A stretch of DNA of 64,000 bases from an uncultured Flavobacteriales bacterium (GCA_946482515.1 CAMLRS010000013.1:38756-102755); one strand, 5' to 3'; shown: positions 9,223-18,275, counted from the stretch's first letter. Made by a program: numbers and translations. The notes: generated by a model not told the origin, from the sequence alone.

Positions 9223-9837
9223 ATGCGTATTCTGATTTCCAGCCGAAACACCCTTATACCAGCCGGTTTGCAGCAAACACTGGCAGCTGGCCGCCATCAT
9301 GTTCAGGCGCATTATTACCAGTCGATGGAGCAGCTGGTGGCCAAATCCATTCTTGAACGTACCGAAACGGTAATCCTCGACAAAAGCGCAGCAGACGTGT
9401 TTTCCTTCGAAGAGCTGACGGAGTTCCGTAAGCGCCTTCCACGAGTGAAAATCCTGCTGTTGTCGACGATGGAATACCTTGATTTTATTCAGCGCTGCTT
9501 CACTGCGGGCATCGAAGGTTACCTGACCTATGATTGCAGCCCGGAAGAAATTGACGAAGCCCTGGACATCATGGCGCGTGGCGGTCAGTTCTTCTGCCAG
9601 AAAATACTGACCAGCTTATTGCCCCGTTTGTCTGCGCCGGCCAATGTACAGGGAAAAGCCCTTACGGATCGAGAGCGGGAGATCGCTGCGCTCATCGCCG
9701 ACGGAAAAACGAACAAACAAATAGGCGAGGTGTTGTGCATCAGTCCGCATACGGTTCACACGCACCGCAAAAGTCTGATGAAAAAACTGCAGGTTTCTTC
9801 AGCTCGGGAAATCGCATTGTATATGCTTTCCAGATAG
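9223..9837 (+). CDS. LuxR/NarL-type regulator with degenerate receiver domain
   Basis: This 204-aa protein has a receiver-like fold at residues 1-120 and a LuxR helix-turn-helix at about 140-200 (LTDREREIAALIADGKTNKQ, then the HTVHTHR recognition helix). The receiver lacks the usual acidic pair (ILISSRN instead of a DDH-type motif). The conserved Lys after GYL is replaced (GYLTYD). An Asp survives in VILDKS. It is therefore probably an atypical, phosphorylation-independent response regulator. No kinase adjoins it; the hemin operon starts 108 bp downstream and shares an operator-like dyad, so regulation of heme uptake is a reasonable inference. A 16-bp palindrome TACCCTT-AA-AAGGGTA follows its stop (9840-9855). 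Confidence 0.85.
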   Translation: MRILISSRNTLIPAGLQQTLAAGRHHVQAHYYQSMEQLVAKSILERTETVILDKSAADVFSFEELTEFRKRLPRVKILLLSTMEYLDFIQRCFTAGIEGYLTYDCSPEEIDEALDIMARGGQFFCQKILTSLLPRLSAPANVQGKALTDREREIAALIADGKTNKQIGEVLCISPHTVHTHRKSLMKKLQVSSAREIALYMLSR

Positions 9838-9903
9838 CATACCCTTAAAAGGGTAGTTGAATTTCGCAGGAATAGGGTATTGCGGGTTCTATTCCCAGGT
9901 AAG

Positions 9904-9911
9904 TAATTTTG
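9904..9911 (+). promoter_or_regulatory. Minus-7 box (TAATTTTG) of the hemin operon
   Basis: It is an exact TAnnTTTG match. The predicted transcription start is near 9917, immediately before the dyad at 9920-9938, which is where a repressor would block initiation or early elongation. Confidence 0.6.
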
Positions 9912-9919
9912 TGAACCTT

Positions 9920-9938
9920 ATTTAGATTAATTATAAAT
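9920..9938. promoter_or_regulatory. Operator-like dyad of the hemin operon
   Basis: ATTTAGATTAATTATAAAT is an imperfect palindrome with perfect ATTTA/TAAAT outer arms. It agrees at 15 of 19 positions with the element before the upstream regulator gene (9203-9221). It lies between the minus-7 box and the ATG at 9946. Confidence 0.5.
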
Positions 9939-9945
9939 AGTAAAC

Positions 9946-11193
9946 ATGAAAAGAATCCTACTTGCCCTTGCAATCAGCGTCACAGGCCACCAGATGGCCG
10001 CAGCACAGCTGGTAAACGATACAGTTTCCACCCAGCCTACATATACGCACAACGTTTGGTACAGCCTTGAAAACGACGATCAGGGAAGCCGCGATGCCAT
10101 GGAATGGGATATCGCTCTTGCAACCAGCGTTATGCCTACAGATCCGTTGACGACGTTCATCCGTATCAACGATAAAGTAGCGCGTGTATACGAAATTCCG
10201 GGATCTGATCCTGCTGACTTCGCCAACATCGATACAACAGGTCTCGGCACATGGGCGCCGTTGATGAACGACGAAGTTAGCTGGGCCGGTGCTTTCAATA
10301 TGGCAACGAACCTCGGTCCGCTCGATTTCGGTTGGGGGAACTACAACCCCGGGAACCACAGCGTATTGGCGAACCGTATTTTCGTGATCAAATACCTCGC
10401 AGGCGGCTACCGCAAAGTGAAATTCGACCTGGCAAGCGTAGCAGGAAACTACACAATTACGCACGACAACCTCGACAACACTGATCTTACGACTGAAACG
10501 CTCGCTGTTGCAGGTTATTCAACCAAAAACTTCGTGTACTACAACCTGAACACCAATCTGGTGATCGACCGTGAGCCGGCAGCAGCAACATGGGATCTGC
10601 ACTTCGGTCAGTACCTGACAGAAGACGTTCCGGTGCCGCACAACTTCGTTACAGGTGTTTTCCAAAACGTAGGTGTTGAAGTAGCAGTTGTTTATCCGGT
10701 AAACGATCCTGTTACCTATGAAGACTTCGGATCGGCAACCTTCTCTGAAGAAATCAACACGATCGGCTGGGACTGGAAAACAATGTCCGGTGGCTGGATC
10801 ATCGAAGATTCCACCGTTTACTTTGTGGACGATGCAGACGGTGATATCTGGAAAGTAATCATGACCGGTTTTACAGGCTCTTCTGCCGGAAAATATGCTT
10901 TCGCGAAAGAAAAAATCTCATCCGTAGGTTTGGATGAGAACGGTGAAGCGGTTTTTGCAACCATTTACCCAAATCCGGCGAACACGAGCGCAACCATCGT
11001 ATTGAAAAACGTAGACAACGCAACCATCAGCGTTTACAACCTGTTGGGTGAGCTCGTTGCCACACAGGAAGCAAGTGCCGCTTCCATGACAGCTATTCCG
11101 CTCGAAACGGCAGCACTGGCCAATGGAACTTACCAGATCGTTTGCACAGCCGGCTCATCGGTTATGACACAGCGCCTGGTCGTGCAACACTAA
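9946..11193 (+). CDS. HmuY-family hemophore with T9SS type A sorting domain
   Basis: This 415-aa protein has a signal peptide (MKRILLALAISVTGHQMAAAQ). A HmuY-like beta domain spans residues about 25-320, containing WDIALAT and the later TWDLHFGQYL of the family. The C-terminal ~75-residue domain (IYPNPANTSATI, VYNLLGELVATQ, LANGTYQI) is the type A T9SS signal (TIGR04183). HmuY proteins capture heme outside the cell and pass it to a TonB-dependent receptor. This is the first gene of the hemin operon. A second, lipoprotein HmuY closes the operon, so this one is probably the released or surface-exported form. Heme ligands cannot be assigned without a structure alignment. Confidence 0.85.
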   Translation: MKRILLALAISVTGHQMAAAQLVNDTVSTQPTYTHNVWYSLENDDQGSRDAMEWDIALATSVMPTDPLTTFIRINDKVARVYEIPGSDPADFANIDTTGLGTWAPLMNDEVSWAGAFNMATNLGPLDFGWGNYNPGNHSVLANRIFVIKYLAGGYRKVKFDLASVAGNYTITHDNLDNTDLTTETLAVAGYSTKNFVYYNLNTNLVIDREPAAATWDLHFGQYLTEDVPVPHNFVTGVFQNVGVEVAVVYPVNDPVTYEDFGSATFSEEINTIGWDWKTMSGGWIIEDSTVYFVDDADGDIWKVIMTGFTGSSAGKYAFAKEKISSVGLDENGEAVFATIYPNPANTSATIVLKNVDNATISVYNLLGELVATQEASAASMTAIPLETAALANGTYQIVCTAGSSVMTQRLVVQH

Positions 11194-11212
11194 ATAATAA
11201 CACAAGAACGTC

Positions 11213-12073
11213 ATGAAACAATTCCTTGTCATCTTACTGGCTGCTTTCGCAGTGGTTTCCTGTAGCTCAGGCAAAACCGAAGACACGCCGAAAGAAGAGC
11301 AAAAAGAAGCCCGTCGCATCGTTTCCCTGAGCGGAACCATCACGGAGATCCTGTATGCCATTGAAGCGGAAAAAGAACTGGTTGCGGTCGACGTGACGAG
11401 CACCTATCCGAAAGCTGCGGAAGCGCTGACCAATCTGGGACACATCCGCGGCATCACGGCTGAGAACGTTTTGAGTGCAAAACCAACACATGTGCTCGCC
11501 TTCGACGATGAAATGACCCCTGCTTTGAAAGAACAGCTTGAAAAAGCAAAGGTAGAAGTGATCCTGTTCAAACGCGAGTACACGGTGAACAGCGCCAAGC
11601 AGGTGATTGAGCAAATTGCAGCCTGGGCGGATAAAAAAGAAGCCGCTGCGAAGCTCATCCAGCAGATCGACAGCGACCTGGCTTCCCTGAAGCAATTCGA
11701 CAAGAAGCCCAAAGTGTTGTTCGTTTACGCTCGCGGAACAGGAACATTGATGGTAGCCGGCGATCATACGCAGCTGTCTGAAATGATCACCCTGGCAGGC
11801 GGACAAAACGCAACAGGCGGTTTCGAAGATTTCAAGCCATTGACCGCTGAATCGGTTATTGCTGCCAACCCGGATGTGATCCTGATGTTCGATTCAGGTA
11901 AAGCAAGTCTGAGCAGCGAAGGCGGTGTACTGGCCGTTCCCGGAGTAAAATCCACAACAGCCGGTAAAAACAACGCCGTGATCGCCATGGACGGACAATA
12001 CCTCAGCGGTTTCGGTCCACGTGTAGGGAAAGCCCTGGTGGAGCTGAATACAGAATTGAGCAAATTGCCCTGA
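11213..12073 (+). CDS. hmuT: Hemin ABC transporter substrate-binding lipoprotein
   Basis: This 286-aa protein has a lipobox with Cys17 (AAFAVVSCSS), so it is predicted to be a lipid-anchored periplasmic binding protein. The body matches the class III binding-protein fold of HmuT/HutB/ShuT. RRIVSLSGTITEILYAI opens lobe 1, LGHIRGITAENVLSAKPTHV follows, a long linking helix sits near residues 115-150, and lobe 2 ends with a conserved SGFGPR. It would deliver heme to the permease encoded 6 bp downstream. Heme specificity is inferred from the HmuUVS neighbours; the fold alone is shared with vitamin B12 and siderophore binders. Confidence 0.9.
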   Translation: MKQFLVILLAAFAVVSCSSGKTEDTPKEEQKEARRIVSLSGTITEILYAIEAEKELVAVDVTSTYPKAAEALTNLGHIRGITAENVLSAKPTHVLAFDDEMTPALKEQLEKAKVEVILFKREYTVNSAKQVIEQIAAWADKKEAAAKLIQQIDSDLASLKQFDKKPKVLFVYARGTGTLMVAGDHTQLSEMITLAGGQNATGGFEDFKPLTAESVIAANPDVILMFDSGKASLSSEGGVLAVPGVKSTTAGKNNAVIAMDGQYLSGFGPRVGKALVELNTELSKLP

Positions 12074-12078
12074 ATAAC

Positions 12079-13122
12079 ATGATCAAAAAATCGGCACCGG
12101 TTTTCATTGCGCTTTCACTCTTATTGGTGATTGCGGTTATCGCTTCGCTCGGCCTTGGCGCAATAACGATACCGCCCAAACAGGTCATCTCCATCCTGCT
12201 TTCGGGGATCGGGATCGACACGGGCATTTCGTTCGACGATTTCAATGAAAACGTGCTGTTGACTTTACGACTTCCGCGTGTGCTGCTCTCCATTCTTGTG
12301 GGGGCGGCACTTGCGGTTTCAGGAGCCGCTCTGCAAGGCATTTTCCGCAACCCGTTGGTCGATTCCAGCCTGGTGGGAATTGCTTCCGGAGCCTCCTTTT
12401 TTGCAGCCCTGTATATCTTGCTGGGCTCATCAATTCCATTTCTCGTGGCAGGCAATCCGGCGCTTACGTTGGCGTTTGTGGCCTTTATCGGGGCGGCGCT
12501 GACGACGATGCTGGTTTACCGCATTTCCCGCTTTCAGCAAACGATACAGATCACGATGCTCATCCTGGCCGGTGTTGCCTTGAATGCGATTGCAGGCTCA
12601 TTGACTGGGTTGATGACGTATTTCGCTTCGGAAACGGAGCTGCGCGATCTTAGCTTCTGGACACTCGGCAGCCTGGGCGGCGCAACGTGGGGAAACATAG
12701 CGATTCTCACACCGTTTGTTGTGATCCCATTGATCGTGCTGCTGCGCTTGTCAGGCGCATTGAATGCCTTCGCGCTGGGCGAGCAATCGGCTTATTTTTT
12801 AGGTGTGAATACCAAACGCACCAAATGGCTCACGTTTGTGGCTTCCACCGCCATGGTTGGAGCTACCGTTTCGTTTGTTGGCGCAATCGGTTTTGTAGGC
12901 TTGATCATTCCGCACATTTTGCGGGGCATCACAGGTCCTGATCATCGCACCCTGCTGCCGTTGTCGGCGCTTTCGGGAGCTCTGCTTTTGTGTGTTTCCG
13001 ACCTCATCAGCCGCACGATCCTCATACCTACAGAAGTGCCTATTGGCATCATCACAGCCTTGTTCGGAACACCGGTGCTGCTGGTGATCATTTTACGTCA
13101 AAAACGTCAGCTTTTCGCATGA
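12079..13122 (+). CDS. hmuU: Hemin ABC transporter permease (FecCD family)
   Basis: This 347-aa integral membrane protein has about ten hydrophobic segments. Typical FecCD/BtuC landmarks are LRLPRVLLSILVGAALAVSG near residue 60, GIFRNPLVDSSLVGI, and GAIGFVGLIIPHILR near residue 265. The last of these contains the loop that contacts the ATPase. Two copies of such a permease pair with two ATPase subunits. It sits between hmuT and hmuV, and its TGA overlaps the ATG of hmuV (ATGA at 13119-13122), which fixes the ATPase start. Confidence 0.94.
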   Translation: MIKKSAPVFIALSLLLVIAVIASLGLGAITIPPKQVISILLSGIGIDTGISFDDFNENVLLTLRLPRVLLSILVGAALAVSGAALQGIFRNPLVDSSLVGIASGASFFAALYILLGSSIPFLVAGNPALTLAFVAFIGAALTTMLVYRISRFQQTIQITMLILAGVALNAIAGSLTGLMTYFASETELRDLSFWTLGSLGGATWGNIAILTPFVVIPLIVLLRLSGALNAFALGEQSAYFLGVNTKRTKWLTFVASTAMVGATVSFVGAIGFVGLIIPHILRGITGPDHRTLLPLSALSGALLLCVSDLISRTILIPTEVPIGIITALFGTPVLLVIILRQKRQLFA

Positions 13123-13955
13123 TACACGCCACCGACATATCACTTGTGCGAAAAGGAAGAACGATCCTGCAGCCGTTGTCGTGCCGTTTTGACAAAGCCG
13201 GTTTTGTAGCCGTTATTGGTCCGAATGGCGCAGGGAAAAGCTCACTTTTACACCTACTTTCGGGATTGTACACACCTTCGACTGGTACGATCAGCGTGCT
13301 GGGCAAGCCACTTTCCGAGTGGACAATCGAAGAGCTGGCGATGAACCGCGCTTACCTTCAGCAACAGCATTCCGTATTCGAATCCTTTTCGGTGGAACAG
13401 GTGCTGACGATGGGGCGCTCGGTGTATTTCGGTTACAAACCTTCACCCAACGATGAGCAGATGGTTACCGAGATGCTGGAAGAGCTGCAGCTGACTTCGC
13501 GTCGCAAGCAGGCTTTTAATTCCCTTTCCGGAGGAGAACAGCAGCGCGTACAATTTGCACGTACGCTCTTGCAATTGCAGGAAGAAGGCGAAGAAGCCAT
13601 GCAGCAGAAAATCCTGTTCCTGGACGAACCGCTCAACAATCTCGATCTGCATTACCAGTACAGCCTGTTGCAGATGGCGCGCGAAAAAGTGGTGAATAAA
13701 GGCGGTCTGGTGATTGCCGTTTTGCACGATCTGAACAGCGCTTATGCTTTTTCCGACCGCGTGCTGATGATGCACCAGGGACACCTTTTAGTAGACGCAC
13801 CAACAGATGAAGCCATGCAGGCCGATCAGCTGAGTGCGGTTTACAACATACCAATTATCCGAAAAGAATCCGACGGCCAAACCTGGTTTGTCGTTGAACA
13901 ACCGGTACCACCCACTATGATCATTCCGGATCAAACGGAATACAGCTACCAATAA
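13119..13955 (+). CDS. hmuV: Hemin ABC transporter ATP-binding protein
   Basis: This 278-aa protein starts at ATG 13119. The open frame runs further upstream (from 12990), but those codons lie within the permease gene and do not look like ABC sequence. Walker A is GPNGAGKS (about residues 34-41), the Q loop is AYLQQQHS, the signature is LSGGEQQRVQFAR (about 136-148), Walker B is ILFLDEPLNNLD (about 166-177), and the switch His is in VLHDLN. Together these mark a complete nucleotide-binding subunit of the FepC/HmuV type, acting at the cytoplasmic face. Its start is translationally coupled to hmuU. Confidence 0.95.
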   Translation: MIHATDISLVRKGRTILQPLSCRFDKAGFVAVIGPNGAGKSSLLHLLSGLYTPSTGTISVLGKPLSEWTIEELAMNRAYLQQQHSVFESFSVEQVLTMGRSVYFGYKPSPNDEQMVTEMLEELQLTSRRKQAFNSLSGGEQQRVQFARTLLQLQEEGEEAMQQKILFLDEPLNNLDLHYQYSLLQMAREKVVNKGGLVIAVLHDLNSAYAFSDRVLMMHQGHLLVDAPTDEAMQADQLSAVYNIPIIRKESDGQTWFVVEQPVPPTMIIPDQTEYSYQ

Positions 13956-13974
13956 TTAATTAAACAAGCAAAAA

Positions 13975-15009
13975 ATGGAAACACTTAGTGCACAATTGAA
14001 AGAACGATACGCTCCGTTGAAAGAGCAGAAAGTACGCATCCGCGAAGCTGCCAAACAATTAGGCGTAAGCGAAGTGGAATTGCTGGTATTGGATTGCGGT
14101 GAAAACGTAACGCGCCTTCGTTCGGAATTCGCTGCCATTCTCGGCAAAATCGAAACACTCGGTTACGTGATGGCCCTTTCCCGCAACGACGAGGTCGTAC
14201 ACGAGCGTAAAGGAATCTATGAAAACGGCAGCTTTGGTCCGCACGCGAGCCTTTTTGTCGGAAAAGACATCGACCTGCGCATCTTCCTGAGTGCCTGGGA
14301 CAGTGCATTTGCGGTAACCGAATTCGTGAATGAAAAGCCACGTTACAGCCTGCAATTCTTCGGAAAAGACGGCCTGGCACTGCACAAGATCTACATGGAA
14401 AGCAAAAGTAACATCGATGCTTACCACGCTTTGGTGAACGAATTCAAGCACGAAAACCAGGAGCCTGTTCAGGACGTCATCCGCAAGGAATACGAGCCGG
14501 AAAAAGAGCTCGGCGACGACGAAATCGACGTTGCAGGATTTCGTCAGGCCTGGGAAACGCTGAAAGATACACACGACTTTTTCGGCATGCTGCGCACGTT
14601 CAAAGTAACGCGTACACAGGCTTTGCGTCTGGCTCCGAATGAGCATTACGCGAAAAAGATCAGCAATAACGCTTTGCGTCAGGCGCTGACATCGGCTTCC
14701 GAAACGCAGACACCGATCATGGTCTTTGTTGGAAATCCCGGAATCATCCAGATTCACACAGGCCCGGTAAAAAATATTGTTGACCACGGTCCGTGGATCA
14801 ATGTCCTCGATCCGATTTTCAACCTGCACCTTCGCGAAGGCGCTATCGTTGAATCATGGGTAGTTCGCAAGCCAACCAGCGACGGCATTGTGACTTCACT
14901 GGAACTGTTCAACGAGCGTAAAGAGCTTATTTGTACACTTTTCGGAGAGCGCAAGCCGGGTATTCCTGAGCTGGAAGCATGGAGAACTCTTGTCGCACAA
15001 TTAAATTGA
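13975..15009 (+). CDS. hmuS: HmuS/HemS family heme-handling protein
   Basis: This 344-aa cytoplasmic protein has the tandem two-half structure of the HemS/ChuS/HmuS family. The N-half begins with LKERYAPLKEQKVRIREAAK and includes VMALSRND. The C-half contains THDFFGMLRTFKVTRTQA, GNPGIIQIHTGP and DPIFNLHLRE. Family members bind incoming heme and release iron or pass heme on inside the cell. The segment that often reads RRH before the LxRxQA motif here reads RTF, so the identity of the axial ligand should be checked. It lies between hmuV and the receptor gene in the same operon. Confidence 0.92.
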   Translation: METLSAQLKERYAPLKEQKVRIREAAKQLGVSEVELLVLDCGENVTRLRSEFAAILGKIETLGYVMALSRNDEVVHERKGIYENGSFGPHASLFVGKDIDLRIFLSAWDSAFAVTEFVNEKPRYSLQFFGKDGLALHKIYMESKSNIDAYHALVNEFKHENQEPVQDVIRKEYEPEKELGDDEIDVAGFRQAWETLKDTHDFFGMLRTFKVTRTQALRLAPNEHYAKKISNNALRQALTSASETQTPIMVFVGNPGIIQIHTGPVKNIVDHGPWINVLDPIFNLHLREGAIVESWVVRKPTSDGIVTSLELFNERKELICTLFGERKPGIPELEAWRTLVAQLN

Positions 15010-15015
15010 TGTAGC

Positions 15016-17259
15016 ATGCTGCCCCGGTTGTTAGTTGTTGCTTTTTTACTATTGTCTCTTGGCGCAAACGGTCAAGCGCTGTTTACTCTGGTAGCGGGTG
15101 ACAGCCAACAACCCATTCCGTTTGCCCAGCTTTCCTTTACGGATGGGGCAACACCAATTTTTTCGGCAACAACAGATGATCGGGGCACCTACACACTACC
15201 TGCTACTGTATTTGAAAAGCTCGAGTCGGTAACGTTTAGAGCGGAAGCCGAAGGATACGAGCCGCAAACGGGAACAATCCGGAACGGCGAAAACAAGCAG
15301 ATCGTTTTGCTGCCTGTTGCTTCTTCGCTCGACGAGTTCATCGTTACCGGACAGCTTTCCGACCGAAAAGTGGAAGATGCCGTTCAGAAAGCACGCGTGA
15401 TCGACCGCAAGATGATCGATGCCAAAGGCGCTGTCAACCTGCGCGATGTTTTGTTATCGGAGCTGAATATCCGGATCTCACAGGATCAGGTGCTCGGCAG
15501 TGGCATGAGTTTGCAGGGAATGACTGGTCAGAACGTCAAGATCCTCATCGATGGTGTTCCCGTAATCGGGCGTGTCGACGGCGAAATCGACCTGAGTCAG
15601 ATCAACCTGGCAACGATCGACCGCATTGAGATCATCGAAGGCCCGTCGAGCGTTTCCTATGGAAGCAACGCACTGGCCGGAACGATCAATCTCATCACCA
15701 GGAAAAAACAAACGCGCTCGCAGACCGGGCAGCTCAATGCCTATTACGAAACAGTCGGCAACTACAACCTCGATGCCCAGATTTCGCTCAATCTCAAGAA
15801 AACACAGCTGCAATTGTTCGGTCAGCGCAATTACTTCGATGGCTGGATCAACGGTGATCCGTTCATGGAATTTCCGAAAGAGAAAATCGCCGATTCCGGC
15901 CGCTACCAGAGCTGGAAACCGAAGATGCAATACCAGGCCGGGATCAAGTGGATTGTACCGCTTAAACGTATCACGTTGACGCCTTACATGGATTACTTCT
16001 ACGAGAAAATCCACAATAAAGGACTGCCACGCCCGCCGCAGTTCAATTCCGCATTCGACGATTTCTATTACACCAATCGTTTGAACCAGGGCATTCAGGT
16101 CAACGCGCCACTGAACGATAAATTCAAGCTGCAAGGCGTGATCGCTTACAACTTTTACGAGCGCATCAAGAACACGTATGTCGTCAACCTGAACACGCTC
16201 GACCGTCAGCTGACAACCACGACAGGCGACCAGGACACGACGCGTTTTACAGCCTTGATGTCGCGCCTGTCATTTGTGAACAACGAAGAAGGCAAGCGTT
16301 TCCGCTACGAAGTCGGCTACGATATGAACCACGAAACGGCATTCGGACAGCGCATCCTCGACAAGCAGCAAGCCATTACGGAAGCCGCTTTGTTCACCAA
16401 TATGGAATGGCAGTTCAACAAACTGATCGTCAAGCCGGGATTGCGTGCGACCTACAATTCGGCCTACCGTTCTTCGTTTACACCGGCGCTGAACGTCAAA
16501 TACGCCACCGACAAATGGAACTACCGACTCGGCGTTGCCAGTGGTTTCCGATCGCCGTCGATCAAAGAGCTGTACCTTGATTTTGTGGATATCAACCACA
16601 ACATCATAGGTAACCTCTATCTCAAGCCGGAGCAATCCATTCACATGCAAGGCTGGATAGGTACGCGTCGCATGTTGAACAAACAGCCGTTGTCGATTGA
16701 TGTGAACGGCTATTACCAGGTCGTACAGAACAAGATCACACTCTCGCAGGATGCAACCGGGGTGCAGTTCTCTTATTTCAACCTCGATGACTTTGAAGCG
16801 ACCGGGGCACAGGCTTCGATCGAGTACCGTCCGGGAAAACAGCATTTCCGCGTTGGTTTCGCGTACATCGGCACAAAAAGCAACCTGACGATCGACCGAT
16901 TTGCCTTTTCACCGGAGCTGACGGCAACTGCCAGCGTGTTCTGGAAAAAACCGGCACTGACGTTCTCAACCTTCTACAAATACACCGGCCGGGTACAGAT
17001 TTACCTGCAATCGGTAGAAGGTGATCCTGTTTCGTCGTTTATCAATGATTATCATCTGCTCGACGCGAGTGTGAGTCGTTCTTTCTGGGACAAGCGCATT
17101 GTTTGTACGTTGGGTGGAAAAAACCTGCTCGATGTGAAATCCATCGGTGTGTTGAACAACGACACAGGTGCCCATGCCGGCAGCGCCACTTCAACACCGA
17201 TCAACTGGGGAAGAAGCGTCTATGTTAAACTACAGTTCAATTTAAAATCCCGGAAATGA
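15016..17259 (+). CDS. hmuR: TonB-dependent hemin receptor
   Basis: This 747-aa protein has a signal peptide (residues 1-18, ending NGQA) and an N-terminal carboxypeptidase-regulatory-like beta-sandwich (about 20-105). The TonB box/plug domain follows (DEFIVTGQ, INLRDVL-type segment, VKILIDGVPVIGR, IEIIEGPSSVSYGSNALAGT). The rest is a 22-strand-type beta barrel ending in an aromatic-rich terminal strand (VYVKLQFNLKSRK). Such receptors take substrate from HmuY-type hemophores and move it through the outer membrane using TonB energy. Heme as substrate follows from gene context. The stop overlaps the next start (ATGA at 17256-17259). Confidence 0.92.
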   Translation: MLPRLLVVAFLLLSLGANGQALFTLVAGDSQQPIPFAQLSFTDGATPIFSATTDDRGTYTLPATVFEKLESVTFRAEAEGYEPQTGTIRNGENKQIVLLPVASSLDEFIVTGQLSDRKVEDAVQKARVIDRKMIDAKGAVNLRDVLLSELNIRISQDQVLGSGMSLQGMTGQNVKILIDGVPVIGRVDGEIDLSQINLATIDRIEIIEGPSSVSYGSNALAGTINLITRKKQTRSQTGQLNAYYETVGNYNLDAQISLNLKKTQLQLFGQRNYFDGWINGDPFMEFPKEKIADSGRYQSWKPKMQYQAGIKWIVPLKRITLTPYMDYFYEKIHNKGLPRPPQFNSAFDDFYYTNRLNQGIQVNAPLNDKFKLQGVIAYNFYERIKNTYVVNLNTLDRQLTTTTGDQDTTRFTALMSRLSFVNNEEGKRFRYEVGYDMNHETAFGQRILDKQQAITEAALFTNMEWQFNKLIVKPGLRATYNSAYRSSFTPALNVKYATDKWNYRLGVASGFRSPSIKELYLDFVDINHNIIGNLYLKPEQSIHMQGWIGTRRMLNKQPLSIDVNGYYQVVQNKITLSQDATGVQFSYFNLDDFEATGAQASIEYRPGKQHFRVGFAYIGTKSNLTIDRFAFSPELTATASVFWKKPALTFSTFYKYTGRVQIYLQSVEGDPVSSFINDYHLLDASVSRSFWDKRIVCTLGGKNLLDVKSIGVLNNDTGAHAGSATSTPINWGRSVYVKLQFNLKSRK

Positions 17260-18212
17260 AACGCATCGTTTTACTGACAGTCGTTATGGCACTTTTTGCC
17301 TGCGAGAAGAAAGAGCTTCCGAAGCCTTTTAAAGGAACTTTTGGGAATACGATCAGCGTAAGCATGGGCAGCGATTACGGCGATCAGCTGTTCTTCGAGC
17401 TGGCTTTAGGAACCGTTGTTGCTCAAAACGACCGTTCGATCTGGGATTTGGCATTTGAGTCCGGTGCTGATGGTCGTGAAATCATGCTCAACAGCTCCAA
17501 ATACATGGCCGTCAGTACCACGAACGAAACGAACCTTTCCAATGTGACCGGAACAACGCCTGTGACCTGGATTTATGACAATCCAAAAGGTATGGCCGAT
17601 TCACTCGCCCTGCACGAATGGGAGCTCAATAAAGTTTACATCCTCGACCGCGGTTTAAGTGCCGAAGGTGCTGCATTGGGGAAAGTCAAATTCCATGTCA
17701 CAGCCCAGTCAGCTACCGATTATACGATCGAATGGGGAACGGTTAATTCCACCACCTTTACAACTTCCACGATCGTCAAACAGGATACGCACAACGCTTC
17801 GTTCTTTTCCTTCAACAACGGTGGGCAAACAGTGAGCGTTGAGCCTCCGAAAGACGAATGGGATTTGTGTTTCACGAGCTTCACGCACGTGTTCGAAGAT
17901 GAAACGCCTTACCTCGTAACAGGCGTGTTGTCGAACCGCAACCTGGTACGCGTCTATGAGACCGATCAGGCATTTGAAAGCATCGATTACCCGTTTGCCA
18001 GCGCACTGGCTTACACCAGCGACCTGAATGTGATCGGCTACGACTGGAAGTTCTACGATTTCGAACAGGAAACGTATATCATCCATTCGGATAAGATCTA
18101 TGTAGTCCGTTCGGTAGAAAACCGCTACTACAAGCTGCGTTTTCTTGATTTTTATGATACGAGCGGGGCGAAAGGAACGCCGAGTTTTGAGTTGCAGGAG
18201 GTTGTGCCTTAG
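17256..18212 (+). CDS. hmuY: HmuY family heme-binding lipoprotein
   Basis: This 318-aa protein has a lipobox Cys16 (VVMALFACEKK), so it is predicted to be an outer-membrane-anchored lipoprotein. The HmuY pattern is clear: SIWDLAFESGADGREIMLNS, later KDEWDLCFTSFTHVF, then a C-terminal GYDWKFYDFEQ strand and YKLRFLDFYD. HmuY holds heme near the receptor and hands it over. It is translationally coupled to the receptor gene, so the pair is made in step. It lacks the T9SS domain carried by the other HmuY at 9946. A short AT-rich hairpin (CTATAGA/TCTATAG, 18214-18232) follows the stop and may end the operon, though it has no T tract. Confidence 0.92.
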   Translation: MKRIVLLTVVMALFACEKKELPKPFKGTFGNTISVSMGSDYGDQLFFELALGTVVAQNDRSIWDLAFESGADGREIMLNSSKYMAVSTTNETNLSNVTGTTPVTWIYDNPKGMADSLALHEWELNKVYILDRGLSAEGAALGKVKFHVTAQSATDYTIEWGTVNSTTFTTSTIVKQDTHNASFFSFNNGGQTVSVEPPKDEWDLCFTSFTHVFEDETPYLVTGVLSNRNLVRVYETDQAFESIDYPFASALAYTSDLNVIGYDWKFYDFEQETYIIHSDKIYVVRSVENRYYKLRFLDFYDTSGAKGTPSFELQEVVP

Positions 18213-18275
18213 ACTATAGAGAAAATCTATAGGCAAAAACAGGGGCGTCTAAATATCTAGAATTCCCGAACTCCA

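Noticed and set aside
12990..13118. Upstream extension of the hmuV frame
   Set aside because: It overlaps the conserved C-terminal coding region of hmuU; the ATGA overlap at 13119 gives a normal ABC N-terminus.
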